DNA from: JALZUE01 sp051251725
GTDB taxonomy: Bacteria; Pseudomonadota; Gammaproteobacteria; Enterobacterales; Alteromonadaceae
Direction: 5' to 3'
DNA length: 53,726 nucleotides
Assembly (NCBI GenBank): GCA_051251725.1
Contig: JBPOFN010000029.1
Location: 1-53,726 of the forward strand
A model generated the notes under the pieces. That model made no database searches. It was not told the origin of the DNA and was given only the letters and a program-made list of their open reading frames with translations. Shown here in pieces: positions 17,092-26,567 of the stretch (the first letter of the stretch is position 1; each line of letters starts with the position of its first letter). The translations under genes were made by a program, and so were the position numbers.

Positions 17092-18690
17092 TTAGTCGTT
17101 ATTAGCTACTGTTAAAGCAGCATTAACCCAGTTGTACCAATCACTTGAAGTATCTGTGTAGTCAACAGCACCAATAAATGCTGCAGCTTCCATACCGGCT
17201 GGTAATGACGCTGCTGGCGATGCTGAAAAAGATGCGCTGTCTGCACGAATACCATCACCTTGAAGTACTGTGATACCGCCAATGCTATCAACATCAGTAC
17301 CTAGTGCTAACCATTGCGCACGTGTCTGGCCAGGAGAGTCAGTATCAACATCATCAAATACTGCTGTATCGCCAGCAACAAAGTCTTGATCACAAGCTAA
17401 AACAGTATTATTAAAGCTATTTTGAGAGGCATTAATTTGACCGTCACCAGAGAAAACAATACACCCCGTAGTATTTGTTACGTCTGGCTTAACGAATAAT
17501 GCATTGTAATAAGTTGCTTGAATACCATCATCAAATTTAACTGCACGAGAAGGATCACCATCACGTACTGATACTTCATCAGTACCGATGAATGTAATGT
17601 TTGCTAATTGCGTAGTAGATACAGGAGCCTGAGCTGAAGTAGTACCTTTTTTACCATCAGTTTCAAAACCGTGGTTACCCATATATGACATTTCACCGTC
17701 ATATTCAGCAGCACCGTGAGTAATGAAAATAAACTGTCCCATACCTTGCCAGCCAGCATCAATATCGATGGCATCATCTTGGTTTTCAGTAACAACGATG
17801 TGCTTGATATTTACTGCGCCACCGAAAAATTCAATACCATCATCGTAACCTTGGTGAATATGGATATAATCGATTTCAGTACCAGAACCTACAGAGTTCA
17901 ATAATAATGAGTTAAAGTCGTTACCGTCACCACCATCAATAGGGCCTGAACCTGCATAGTTAATTTTAGCAAATTTGATCATACCTGAGTTGTCAGTATT
18001 ATCGTTGCCGCCATAGAAGCTGCCGTCACCTTCAGATTCAGCATTACATGTAGCAGCTGTACGCTCGGCATCAGTACATTGATCAGTTATACCTAAACCA
18101 TTAATAACGATACCTGCCCAGTCACCAAACGGTGAAGGACCTTTACCTACGATATCAAGGTGAGGAATAGCGGTTGTCGACGTGAATGTAATAGGGTCAT
18201 CCATTGTACCTTCAGCATCAATACTTGCACCGCGTCCAATACGAATTAACGCTTCACCTGAACGAAATGCAACCGTAGCACCTGCTTCAACGGTTAAAGT
18301 AGGTCCGTTTGTATCAATAGTACAAGCTGTCGTAGTATTACAGTCTTCACCAATTTGAAGCGCTGAATCAAAAACATGAACGCCATCGTTTGGTAAAGAC
18401 GCTAACGTTAAATCTTCAGTAATTTCGATGCTCTTAGAAGCAAAACTTAAACCATAACTACAGTCACCATCAGAAGTCATACTACCTTGTTTTAAGTTGT
18501 CACCTTCACCATATGATGCACATAAATTTTCATCAACAGGGACTTCAGGGGTTGTAGTAGTTGAAGTGTTATTTGAATCGTTAACACTGTTATCAATAAC
18601 AGATGGTTGAATTTTAATGTCGCCACCACAACCGCCTAAAACGATAGCACTAGCAAGTGCACTTACTTTAAAGATTTCTTGAATTCTCAT
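17092..18690 (-). CDS. Lipoprotein with predicted parallel beta-helix, partner of the TonB receptor
   Basis: From ATG 18690 the product has 532 residues, a lipoprotein signal and the lipobox 'VLGGC' (Cys21). A further 46 upstream codons are open but would bury the signal peptide, so this start is preferred. The body is rich in short repeating Gly/Asp/Asn strands ('GATVAFRSGEALIRIGRGAS', 'DGIEFFGGAVNIKHIVVTEN', 'DDAIDIDAGWQGMGQFIFI'), the look of a right-handed parallel beta-helix. Four or more Cys residues in 'CNTTTAC' and 'CTDAERTAATC' may form disulphides. It precedes the TonB receptor gene by 81 bases on the same strand. I infer a surface ligand-binding or processing partner, with unknown substrate. 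Confidence 0.8.
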   Translation of the reverse strand: MRIQEIFKVSALASAIVLGGCGGDIKIQPSVIDNSVNDSNNTSTTTTPEVPVDENLCASYGEGDNLKQGSMTSDGDCSYGLSFASKSIEITEDLTLASLPNDGVHVFDSALQIGEDCNTTTACTIDTNGPTLTVEAGATVAFRSGEALIRIGRGASIDAEGTMDDPITFTSTTAIPHLDIVGKGPSPFGDWAGIVINGLGITDQCTDAERTAATCNAESEGDGSFYGGNDNTDNSGMIKFAKINYAGSGPIDGGDGNDFNSLLLNSVGSGTEIDYIHIHQGYDDGIEFFGGAVNIKHIVVTENQDDAIDIDAGWQGMGQFIFITHGAAEYDGEMSYMGNHGFETDGKKGTTSAQAPVSTTQLANITFIGTDEVSVRDGDPSRAVKFDDGIQATYYNALFVKPDVTNTTGCIVFSGDGQINASQNSFNNTVLACDQDFVAGDTAVFDDVDTDSPGQTRAQWLALGTDVDSIGGITVLQGDGIRADSASFSASPAASLPAGMEAAAFIGAVDYTDTSSDWYNWVNAALTVANND

Positions 18691-19159
18691 ATTTTTGATT
18701 CCGCAGATTATTATTAAGTTAGTAATTTTAATTGCGGATATCATAGAGGTGAAAAATGACAGAAATGTTTTAGAAATATTGTGGTTTTGTTGCCGAAACA
18801 TTTCATTTAGATGACAAGTAAAAATCACAATTGAATAACATCCAATTGCTCCGTGGCTTTTAGCACTATTTCAACACTAATTAAGTGACAGCGAATATAA
18901 AATCAAGCCAAAATTAACATTCCGTTAATGCACTTAAAAAAGTTAAAACATAAAATCTACTGGGATAATAATTTTTGATGATAATAAGTCTAGGTGACTG
19001 ATTGAGTTTTTGCGGTGAAGGTTTAATGAAATAAATATGTGTAATTTATGACAGCGATTTATTTCAACGATATAGCGGTTGATTTCATTTATTTTACGAA
19101 TAAAGAAAGCGAGTGATAACAGCTTGGTTAATCATCACTCACAAGGTAAAAATAGGATT
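18691..19159. other. Promoter region of the lipoprotein-TonB receptor operon
   Basis: These 469 AT-rich bases lie upstream of the lipoprotein gene (minus strand). Three CTGTCAT-like heptamers point toward the gene: complements of 18756-18762, 18811-18817 and 18885-18891. The middle one reads TTGTCAT-CTAA-ATGAAAT on the minus strand, about 10 of 14 matches to the E. coli Pho-box consensus. That is suggestive only. No gene is visible. Confidence 0.4.
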
Positions 19160-20083
19160 TTATTTACAGGAAAAAATCACTTCCGTAGTTAAGTCATTTT
19201 CAGTAACCTCTTCAGGGTTATCATGATAGAGCTCAAAAGGCGGATGTTGTTTTGATATTTTAAAGGCTTTTGCCCGCTGCAATCCCATAATCATTGACCA
19301 AGCATTACCTAATAAATGATAAGGCCCTGTTTGTAATACTGAATATACTTTCATCTTAGGAATTTCACCTAAAATTAAATCTTCAGGTAATGACGCTGGT
19401 ACGGCAGTAACTAACAAGCCAGCCGTGTAGTCAACGTCACCAGAAACAAGATCAAACTTATGATAGATAGTGCAGGCTTTAACGATAGTTAAGTCTGGAT
19501 GCTGGCGAGCAAAAGCCATTAACTTGCCAAAATCTTCAGGCATAGTTTGCGCTAACTGAGCTTTTTTACAACTGCGGTTAACACCAATATATTGGCCACC
19601 TGCAAATTGATGCTCTGCTTGCATCGTCAACTGACAATGAACTTGTCCTGTTTCGACATAATCTTTTAGCATTAACAAACCGCGTTCATAATCCATAGTG
19701 ATCAAGGCTTGCATCATGTTTTTCATCCAAAACAAGAACAGCGGCAATGAGCTTTGCATCGACCAAGTCACTTGCACACTCTCCCCCACTTGTAACAGTT
19801 CAAGCTGCACTTGCGCTGTCGACTTCCATGGTTTTAAAAAATTGAGTTGAAAATGTAAGAAGCTATTGTTTTGGCAGGCCTGTTTTTGCATGGCGCCAGC
19901 GCCGACGCGACAGCCTTGCCACTGATAGCTTTGGCCGTCGTCAGCCACTGTCATTTCAGCTTCAGGCTCAGTAATAAGCCAAGGAGACCAAACTCGCCAT
20001 TGGTTAAAGTCACTTAAAATCGCATAAACCTGTGCAATCGGGGCATTAATCAAAACACTGTGTTGAGCATTGATTTTAGGCAT
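19160..20083 (-). CDS. SRPBCC-domain / GyrI-like effector-binding fusion protein
   Basis: The 307 residues divide into an N-terminal SRPBCC (polyketide cyclase/START-like) domain, about 1-150, and a C-terminal GyrI-like effector-binding domain, about 155-307. The first begins 'SVLINAPIAQVYAILSDFNQWRVWSPW' with the family's typical 'W..W.PW' pattern. The second includes 'AGLLVTAVP' and 'KMKVYSVLQTGPYHLLGNAW'. Both folds bind hydrophobic or small cationic ligands in a cavity. No DNA-binding or signal sequence is present. It probably acts as a cytoplasmic ligand binder or small-molecule hydrolase, but the ligand is unknown. It follows secF on the same strand but is separated from it by a strong terminator. 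Confidence 0.82.
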   Translation of the reverse strand: MPKINAQHSVLINAPIAQVYAILSDFNQWRVWSPWLITEPEAEMTVADDGQSYQWQGCRVGAGAMQKQACQNNSFLHFQLNFLKPWKSTAQVQLELLQVGESVQVTWSMQSSLPLFLFWMKNMMQALITMDYERGLLMLKDYVETGQVHCQLTMQAEHQFAGGQYIGVNRSCKKAQLAQTMPEDFGKLMAFARQHPDLTIVKACTIYHKFDLVSGDVDYTAGLLVTAVPASLPEDLILGEIPKMKVYSVLQTGPYHLLGNAWSMIMGLQRAKAFKISKQHPPFELYHDNPEEVTENDLTTEVIFSCK

Positions 20084-20153
20084 TTTATTCTCCTTAATAT
20101 TTTAAGTGGTCAGCAACCAAAGGTTATATTATCGACTTCTAAAAAATTTCCAA

Positions 20154-20186
20154 TAAAAAAGGCTGCTTATTTTCATAAGCAGCCTT
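20154..20186 (-). terminator. Terminator after secF
   Basis: On the minus strand AAGGCTGCTTAT, a GAAA loop and ATAAGCAGCCTT run into a T6 tract just after secF. It closes the queA-tgt-yajC-secDF block. Confidence 0.9.
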
Positions 20187-20206
20187 AAAGCACAATCGTA
20201 AAAAAG

Positions 20207-21154
20207 TTACGGCATCATTTCTTCTTGATCAGCGCCTTCTTTTTCAATCACTTCTGGAATTAAATCTTCTTTCGAAATACCTAAACCTAACGCAATTGCA
20301 CTAGCAACATAAATCGACGAATAAGTACCAACAAAGACACCAAATAATAATGCCGTAGCAAAACCATGAATTAACGCGCCGCCTTGGAAAAATAGCGCCG
20401 CTAATACTAGTAATGTGGTAATTGAGGTAATTATAGTTCGACTAAAGGTTTGAGTTAACGATAAGTCGATGATCTCTGACGGCGAACCTTCACGTACTTT
20501 ACGGAAGTTTTCACGAATACGATCAGAGACTACGATGGTATCGTTAAGTGAATAACCTATGACCGCTAAAATCGCAGCCAGTACGGTTAAATCAAACTCT
20601 AAGCCTAAGAATGAAAATAGCCCTAAAGTTAATAACACATCGTGAAACAGTGCGAATACTGAACCAAGCGCAAAGCGATATTCAAAGCGAAAGGCAACGT
20701 ACACTAAAATACAAACAAGCGCCGTTAACATGGCTAAACCGCCCTGCTCTGCTAATTCGTCACCAACACTTGCGCCAACAAATTCGATACGGCGCATATC
20801 AACGCTTTGGCCGGTACCTTGTTGTAAAACGTCAAGCACTTGGTTTCCTAGCATTTCGGCTTTAACACCTTCGCGAGTTGCTAAACGGATAACTACGTCT
20901 TTCGAGCTGCCGTATAGTTGCACAACAGCGTCTTGATAATCATTTTTATCCAACACGCCACGGATCAGTTTAAGATCTGCCGCTTGTTCAAAACCCACTT
21001 CAAGTAAAGTACCACCAGTAAAATCTAAACCAAAGTTCAGTTTATTCGTTGCCAATGACGCAATAGAAGCAATCATTAATACAGCACTAAAAATCATCGC
21101 AATTTTGCGATATTTCATAAAATTAACGGTATTTGATAAATTTAAAATTTGCAT
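20207..21154 (-). CDS. secF: Protein translocase subunit SecF
   Basis: SecF works with SecD as a proton-driven accessory motor that helps pull exported proteins through SecYEG. The 315-residue protein has six membrane segments. The first is at about 17-36. A periplasmic loop follows with 'FGLDFTGGTLLEVGFE', and then come the segments containing 'AVIGYSLNDTIVVSDRIREN' (near 190-210), the conserved family signature. It begins 10 bases after the secD stop, consistent with translational coupling. Confidence 0.97.
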   Translation of the reverse strand: MQILNLSNTVNFMKYRKIAMIFSAVLMIASIASLATNKLNFGLDFTGGTLLEVGFEQAADLKLIRGVLDKNDYQDAVVQLYGSSKDVVIRLATREGVKAEMLGNQVLDVLQQGTGQSVDMRRIEFVGASVGDELAEQGGLAMLTALVCILVYVAFRFEYRFALGSVFALFHDVLLTLGLFSFLGLEFDLTVLAAILAVIGYSLNDTIVVSDRIRENFRKVREGSPSEIIDLSLTQTFSRTIITSITTLLVLAALFFQGGALIHGFATALLFGVFVGTYSSIYVASAIALGLGISKEDLIPEVIEKEGADQEEMMP

Positions 21155-21164
21155 AATCAGTTAC

Positions 21165-23018
21165 CTATATTGGCAGCTTGTCAAGGCGACGTCCGCCCCA
21201 AACTGCGTTAACGATTGCACGAGTACCAACAATAGAAGTAAACATTGAGGTGATAATACCGATAGATAATGTTACCGCGAAACCTTTGATAGGTCCGGTA
21301 CCAACAGCAAATAAAATTAATGCGGCAATTAAGGTAGTAATGTTCGCATCCAAAATCGTTGAAAATGCCGAGTCATAACCTTGGTGAATTGCTTGTTGCA
21401 CGGTTTTGCCTTTTTCACGTAATTCTTCACGAATACGCTCAAAAATAAGCACGTTGGCATCAACCGCCATACCAACCGTTAATACAATCCCGGCCATACC
21501 CGGTAAAGTTAACGTAGCGCCAGGAATTAACGACATAACACCGACAATTAAGACTAAGTTTGATAACAAGGCCATGTTAGCGACTAAGCCAAAAGCACGG
21601 TAATAAATCAGCATGAAAACAAAAACTAAACCAAAGCCCATTAAGATAGCTTGAAAACCTAATTCAACATTTTCTTTACCTAATGATGGACCAACAGCAC
21701 GTTCTTCAACAATTTGAATTGGCGCAACTAAGGCACCCGCTCTTAATAATAACGCTAAGTCACGAGCTTCGGCCGGAGAGTCAGAACCGGTAATACGGAA
21801 CTCTTTACCTAAGCGCGCTTGAATAGTGGCTATCGAAATAATTTCTTCGTGTTTTTCGAAAATGGTATTGCCTTCAGCATCTTTTTTATTGGTTGGTTTA
21901 TATTCAATAAAAACAGACGCCATTGGTTTGCCAATGTTTCGTTTTGTCGCATTTGAAAACTTAGTACCACCGGCTGAGTCAAGTGAGATATTCACTTGTG
22001 AGCGGCCATTTTCGTCAAAACTAGAACCGGCATCAACAATATGATCACCCGTTAACATCACGCGTTTTTTAATTAATGATGGACGACCATCGCGCTCATA
22101 TAATAATTGTGAGCTTGCTGGTACTCGGCCATTTAATGCACTACTTAAATCGCCGTCTTGATCAACCATTCTAAATTCAATGGTTGCTGTCGCGTTTAAG
22201 ATTTCTTTTGCTTTTGAAGTATCTTGAATACCCGGTAATTCAATAACAATATGTTTTTGACCTTGACGCTGAACTAAAGGCTCGGCAACACCAATTTCAT
22301 TTACTCGGTTACGAATAATAGTAATGTTTTGTTGCAGTGCATATTCACGCGTTTCTTTTAATTTTTGCTCGGTCATTGCTGCGTTAAGCGTTAATTTATC
22401 GCTATTATCTGTGAATAATAAATCACGATTATTCGACTCTAAAAAAGCTAAGCCAGCGGCTAAATCTTCTTCATTACGAAAAACAATATCAATACCTTTA
22501 CTGCTTGATTTTTTCACCGTACGGTAACGAATTTTTTCACTACGTAAACTAGAACGGAAATCATCAACAAGGCTTTCTTCTGCCTTTAAGATCGCAGCTG
22601 ACATGTTCACTTCCATTAAGAAGCTAACACCACCACTTAAATCTAAGCCTAACTTCATTGGCGCACCACCAATGCTTGCTAACCAATCTGGCGTTGCAGG
22701 GGTTAAGTTAATTGCGACTGAATAGTCATCTCCGAGTGTTTCATCGATAAGATCTCGCGCATATAATTGTTTGTCTGTATCCGAAAAGCGAATAAGTACT
22801 TGGCCGTTATCTAACGCCATACTTAAATAACTGATTTGCTTTTCATCGAGAACTGATTTTACTGAATCTAACGTTTGGGCGCTGGCTTCAACGCCGCGTT
22901 TTCCTGATATTTGTACGGCAGGATCTTCACCATATTTATTTGGTAAAGCATACAAAGCACCAAAGGCTACGATAAATAGCACCATCAGTGTTTTCCATAG
23001 TGGATACTTGTTTAACAC
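21165..23018 (-). CDS. secD: Protein translocase subunit SecD
   Basis: SecD is the larger half of the SecDF export motor. The 617 residues have an N-terminal membrane segment ('LMVLFIVAFGALYALPN'), a large periplasmic domain with 'LGLDLSGGVSFLMEV' near residue 117 and 'IELPGIQDTSKAKEIL' near 265, and a C-terminal five-helix bundle with 'GMAVDANVLIFERIREELR'. The start is a GTG. It is translated between yajC and secF in the usual order. Confidence 0.97.
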   Translation of the reverse strand: MLNKYPLWKTLMVLFIVAFGALYALPNKYGEDPAVQISGKRGVEASAQTLDSVKSVLDEKQISYLSMALDNGQVLIRFSDTDKQLYARDLIDETLGDDYSVAINLTPATPDWLASIGGAPMKLGLDLSGGVSFLMEVNMSAAILKAEESLVDDFRSSLRSEKIRYRTVKKSSSKGIDIVFRNEEDLAAGLAFLESNNRDLLFTDNSDKLTLNAAMTEQKLKETREYALQQNITIIRNRVNEIGVAEPLVQRQGQKHIVIELPGIQDTSKAKEILNATATIEFRMVDQDGDLSSALNGRVPASSQLLYERDGRPSLIKKRVMLTGDHIVDAGSSFDENGRSQVNISLDSAGGTKFSNATKRNIGKPMASVFIEYKPTNKKDAEGNTIFEKHEEIISIATIQARLGKEFRITGSDSPAEARDLALLLRAGALVAPIQIVEERAVGPSLGKENVELGFQAILMGFGLVFVFMLIYYRAFGLVANMALLSNLVLIVGVMSLIPGATLTLPGMAGIVLTVGMAVDANVLIFERIREELREKGKTVQQAIHQGYDSAFSTILDANITTLIAALILFAVGTGPIKGFAVTLSIGIITSMFTSIVGTRAIVNAVWGGRRLDKLPI

Positions 23019-23150
23019 AATTACATCCTATTCTTATGATTTATATTCACTTATTCAATAACTTGAAATGATGATGAGTATTAATGCCCAAGCGCTAATG
23101 GATAAGCGTTATGTTTAAGTATTAATACTCATTATCTAGTACTGATAAAC

Positions 23151-23486
23151 TTATAGGTTTTTCATAGTGCCTTTTGGCAATACGGCAGAAACTGCGCCTT
23201 TTTGAACAGTAACGTCTGTTCCTTCAGCAACACTAATAACAAGAAAGTCTTTCTCGTCTGATACTTTAGCAATTTTGCCAACGATGCCGCCTTGCGTAAG
23301 TACTTCATCACCTTTACTTAACTGTGACATTAAGTTTTTATGATCTTTTGCACGTTTTGCTTGTGGACGATAGATCATAAAATAAAAAACAACACCAAAA
23401 ATACCTAACATAATTAACATGCTAAACGGGCTGCCTTGTTGTGCTGGACCGGCTGCTGCATGTGCTTGACTAATAAATAAACTCAT
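23151..23486 (-). CDS. yajC: Sec translocon accessory protein YajC
   Basis: This is a 111-residue single-span inner-membrane protein that associates with SecDF. It has one hydrophobic helix, about residues 22-40 ('LIMLGIFGVVFYFMIY'), followed by 'RPQAKRAKDHKNLMSQLSKG' and a small cytoplasmic SH3-like domain ('VLTQGGIVGKIAKV'), all typical of the family. It lies between tgt and secD. Confidence 0.96.
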   Translation of the reverse strand: MSLFISQAHAAAGPAQQGSPFSMLIMLGIFGVVFYFMIYRPQAKRAKDHKNLMSQLSKGDEVLTQGGIVGKIAKVSDEKDFLVISVAEGTDVTVQKGAVSAVLPKGTMKNL

Positions 23487-23517
23487 AAATTCCTCTTTTT
23501 ATACTTTTTTAAAATGA

Positions 23518-24666
23518 TTAAACTTGTTCATTACCTGCCGCTAATGGCGGTACAGGTAAGCCTCGTAAGGCATAAAATTCTTCGACAAAATCGTCTAATT
23601 TACCTTGCTCAATTGCGTCACGCAAACCTTTCATAACCTTTTGATAAAAGTGTAAGTTATGAAGTGTATTTAATTGTGAACCCAATATTTCACGACACTT
23701 ATCTAAATGATGTAAATAAGCACGAGAATAATTTTTACAGGTATAACAATCACATTCGCTATCTAATGGTCCGGTGTCGATTTTATTTTTCGCGTTGCGA
23801 ATTTTTACCACACCCGTATTAACAAAGAGATGACCATTTCGAGCATTTCGCGTTGGCATAACACAATCAAACATATCAATACCGCGGCGCACACCTTCAA
23901 CTAAATCTTCAGGTTTGCCAACTCCCATAAGATATCGGGGCTTATCTTCTGGGATCAAGGGGGCGGTATGATCTAAAATTCGCACCATATCTTCTTTTGG
24001 CTCACCTACTGATAAACCGCCAATGGCATAGCCATCAAACTCAATTGCTTTTAAGCCATTAATTGAAACTTCACGTAGGTCTTCAAACATGCCACCTTGC
24101 ACGATACCAAATAAAGCTGACGGGTTTTCACCATGGGCATCTTTACTTCGCTGAGCCCAACGTAATGATAACTCCATTGAAGATTTCGCTTCGTCATGGG
24201 TTGCTGGATATGGTGTACATTCGTCAAAAATCATCACTACATCAGAGCCAAGGTCGCGCTGAACTTCCATCGAACGCTCAGGCGTTAACATGATTTTTTC
24301 ACCGTTGACTGGCGAGCTAAATTTGACCCCTTCTTCGGTGATTTTACGCATTGCGCCCAAACTAAAAACTTGGAAACCACCCGAGTCAGTTAGGATAGGT
24401 TTATCCCAATTGATAAAGTCATGTAGGCCGCCGTGCTGTTTAATAATATCTGTACCTGGGCGTAACATTAAATGAAAAGTGTTACCTAAAATAATCTCAG
24501 CGCCAAGCTCTTTAATTTCTTCGGTTTTCATACCTTTAACCGTACCGTAGGTACCTACTGGCATAAACGCAGGTGTTTCAACCGTACCACGGTCAAACGT
24601 TAATCGTCCGCGACGGGCTTTACCGTCTTTGTTGATTAACTCGTAAGTCATTTTTTGTTTGCTCAT
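23518..24666 (-). CDS. tgt: Queuine tRNA-ribosyltransferase (tRNA-guanine transglycosylase)
   Basis: Tgt exchanges the wobble guanine of GUN-anticodon tRNAs for preQ1, a step in queuosine synthesis. From ATG 24666 the protein has 382 residues. This start has an AGAGGA site 7 bases upstream; an upstream in-frame GTG at 24684 lies on top of that site, so I reject it. Signatures are the nucleophile/base-binding region 'LTDSGGFQVFSL' near 92, 'GGLSVGEP' near 228, 'FDCVMPTRNARNG' near 268 and the zinc site 'CDCYTCKNYSRAYLHHL' near 306. The queA-tgt pair places the next pathway step next door. Confidence 0.97.
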   Translation of the reverse strand: MSKQKMTYELINKDGKARRGRLTFDRGTVETPAFMPVGTYGTVKGMKTEEIKELGAEIILGNTFHLMLRPGTDIIKQHGGLHDFINWDKPILTDSGGFQVFSLGAMRKITEEGVKFSSPVNGEKIMLTPERSMEVQRDLGSDVVMIFDECTPYPATHDEAKSSMELSLRWAQRSKDAHGENPSALFGIVQGGMFEDLREVSINGLKAIEFDGYAIGGLSVGEPKEDMVRILDHTAPLIPEDKPRYLMGVGKPEDLVEGVRRGIDMFDCVMPTRNARNGHLFVNTGVVKIRNAKNKIDTGPLDSECDCYTCKNYSRAYLHHLDKCREILGSQLNTLHNLHFYQKVMKGLRDAIEQGKLDDFVEEFYALRGLPVPPLAAGNEQV

Positions 24667-24792
24667 TTTTAATCCTCTGCCCACCAGCGAAACAGGCCGG
24701 TAGCATAGCTAAAACTAATTAAACCTAATAATTAACAACATATCAGGTTAGTAAGGTATTCGATTGCACTGCTAACAGTGACTAAACACTGA

Positions 24793-25854
24793 TTAAGGTG
24801 CTAATTTCGGCTCTAAAAACATGGCATCGCCATAAGAGAAAAAGCGATATTCTTTTGCCACAGCTGCTTTGTATGCTGCCATAATATGCTCATAACCCGA
24901 AAAGGCGCTAACCAGCATTAACAAGGTTGACTCTGATAAATGAAAATTAGTAATTAAGGCATCGATAATTTGAAATTTATAACCTGGGGTAATAAAAATA
25001 TCAGTATCGCCATAAAACTCAGCAATATTTACTGCTTGCTCACCATGTTTTTCAATTGCCGCTTTGGCTGCACTTTCAATAGAGCGAACTGAGGTGGTGC
25101 CGACAGCAACTACTTTGCCGCCATTTTGTTTGGTCGCAATAATTTGCTGAACAACACTGTCTGGTACTTCAACATATTCCGCATGCATCACATGATCAGC
25201 AATTTCATCCACTTTAACTGGCTGAAAAGTACCGGCGCCTACATGTAGGGTAACAAAAGCAAGCTCGACCCCTTTGGCTTTTATTTGCGCCAACAAGGCT
25301 TCGTCAAAATGTAAACCGGCGGTAGGCGCAGCAACTGCACCTGGCTTTTCGTTATAAACGGTTTGATAACGTTCACGGTCAGAATCTTCATCTGGCCTGT
25401 CGATATAAGGCGGTAATGGCATATGCCCAATACGCTCAAGAATATCGAGTACTTTTTCATTTTCTGGAAATTTTAATTCAAATAAAGCGCCATGGCGCGC
25501 CACCATAGTGACGCTAATACTATCTTCTAGAATAATTTCAGCACCTGGTTTAGGTGACTTACTACAGCGAACATGTGCTAAGACACTATGCTCATCTATC
25601 ATGCGCTCAACTAATACTTCTAATTTTCCGCCCGAGGCTTTTTTACCAAACATCCTTGCTGGGATCACACGAGTGTTATTAAAAATAAGTAAATCGCCGG
25701 CACTAAGCTTATCAAGCACATTAACAAATTGCTTATGCTCAATCTCGCCGGTATTACCATTAAGGGTCATTAAACGGCTAGCACTACGATCCGCTTTAGG
25801 ATAACGAGCAATTAACTGCTCAGGTAAATGAAATGAAAAATCAGCAACACGCAT
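24793..25854 (-). CDS. queA: S-adenosylmethionine:tRNA ribosyltransferase-isomerase
   Basis: QueA transfers and isomerises the ribosyl group of SAM onto preQ1 in tRNA to form epoxyqueuosine. The 353 residues match family length. Motifs are 'FSFHLPEQLIARYP' at the N-terminus, 'FNNTRVIPARMFG', 'PTAGLHFD' near 177, 'VGTTSVRSIESA' near 252 and 'ITNFHLSESTLLMLVSAF' near 304. It heads the queA-tgt-yajC-secD-secF block. Confidence 0.97.
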   Translation of the reverse strand: MRVADFSFHLPEQLIARYPKADRSASRLMTLNGNTGEIEHKQFVNVLDKLSAGDLLIFNNTRVIPARMFGKKASGGKLEVLVERMIDEHSVLAHVRCSKSPKPGAEIILEDSISVTMVARHGALFELKFPENEKVLDILERIGHMPLPPYIDRPDEDSDRERYQTVYNEKPGAVAAPTAGLHFDEALLAQIKAKGVELAFVTLHVGAGTFQPVKVDEIADHVMHAEYVEVPDSVVQQIIATKQNGGKVVAVGTTSVRSIESAAKAAIEKHGEQAVNIAEFYGDTDIFITPGYKFQIIDALITNFHLSESTLLMLVSAFSGYEHIMAAYKAAVAKEYRFFSYGDAMFLEPKLAP

Positions 25855-26184
25855 ATAAATATTCTATCTGTGCCTCAAATATATCGGAGGAACTCGTTAG
25901 TTAAAGTTGTAAATAAAGGGAAGTAAAATCGCGCGCTAGTCTAATATTCGGCCCGCAGAATAGCAAGTAAAAGCCATTTATTCGGCGCTTTCGCCAATAA
26001 ATTTAGAGCAAGCTGATGTTATTAACCACAGCATTTTGACCGGTAAAAAATAAAACGACGGAAAAAGCCCCTAAAAAAATGTCTTTTTTATTGTTTATTT
26101 TGCTGGTTATGCACAATAAACCAGCATAAAAAGCCACAATTGAATAATAATTGGCCGAACGAACAATTTCATTGAATTTTACGC
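25855..26184. other. Intergenic region between queA and tRNA-Trp
   Basis: This AT-rich sequence carries the queA promoter on the minus strand. A hairpin with perfect 8-bp arms, TGCTGGTT (26101-26108) and AACCAGCA (26119-26126), lies upstream of the tRNA promoter. No gene was found. Confidence 0.45.
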
Positions 26185-26212
26185 TTTACCTTTGGAATTC
26201 CATGCGTATAAT
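26185..26212 (+). promoter_or_regulatory. Promoter of tRNA-Trp
   Basis: TTTACC (-35-like), a 16-base spacer and a perfect TATAAT at 26207-26212, followed by a GC-containing discriminator, lie 13 bases before the tRNA. Confidence 0.75.
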
Positions 26213-26225
26213 GCTCGTCCATTGC

Positions 26226-26302
26226 AGGGGTATAGTTCCAATTGGTAGAACAGCGGTCTCCAAAACCGACGGTTGGGAGTTCGAATCTCTCTACCCCTGC
26301 CA
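26226..26302 (+). tRNA. tRNA-Trp (anticodon CCA)
   Basis: The cloverleaf starts AGGGGTATAGTTCCAATTGG, has anticodon CCA in the loop CTCCAAA, T-arm GAGTTCGAATCTC and encoded CCA (26300-26302). Length is 77 bases. Confidence 0.97.
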
Positions 26303-26567
26303 TATTTTTCCTTCTTGGGTTTTCTGGTTATTTCTATTAGTGAATTTCGCTAGTTAGCAGTCTCACACATTTCATTGCTTTTAGTATTTTCATTTATACG
26401 CGGCTCCCAACTTACGTTTAAATTTAGCTTATATTTATTCAATTATTACCAATTTCGCCAACCTCTTTCTTACTCAATAAAACGCTATTGTACTTGTCGG
26501 ACAAAACTGAAATCGTTATGCTGCACTTAACTTGTGGATTAAGTCTTTTGATTAGTATTTTGAAATT

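Noticed and set aside
24667..24793. preQ1-type riboswitch before tgt or queA
   Set aside because: No conserved aptamer-like stem or C-rich loop was found in the tgt or queA upstream regions.
26151..26357. Open frame of 68 codons over tRNA-Trp
   Set aside because: It contains the whole tRNA gene and its promoter, so it is not a protein gene.
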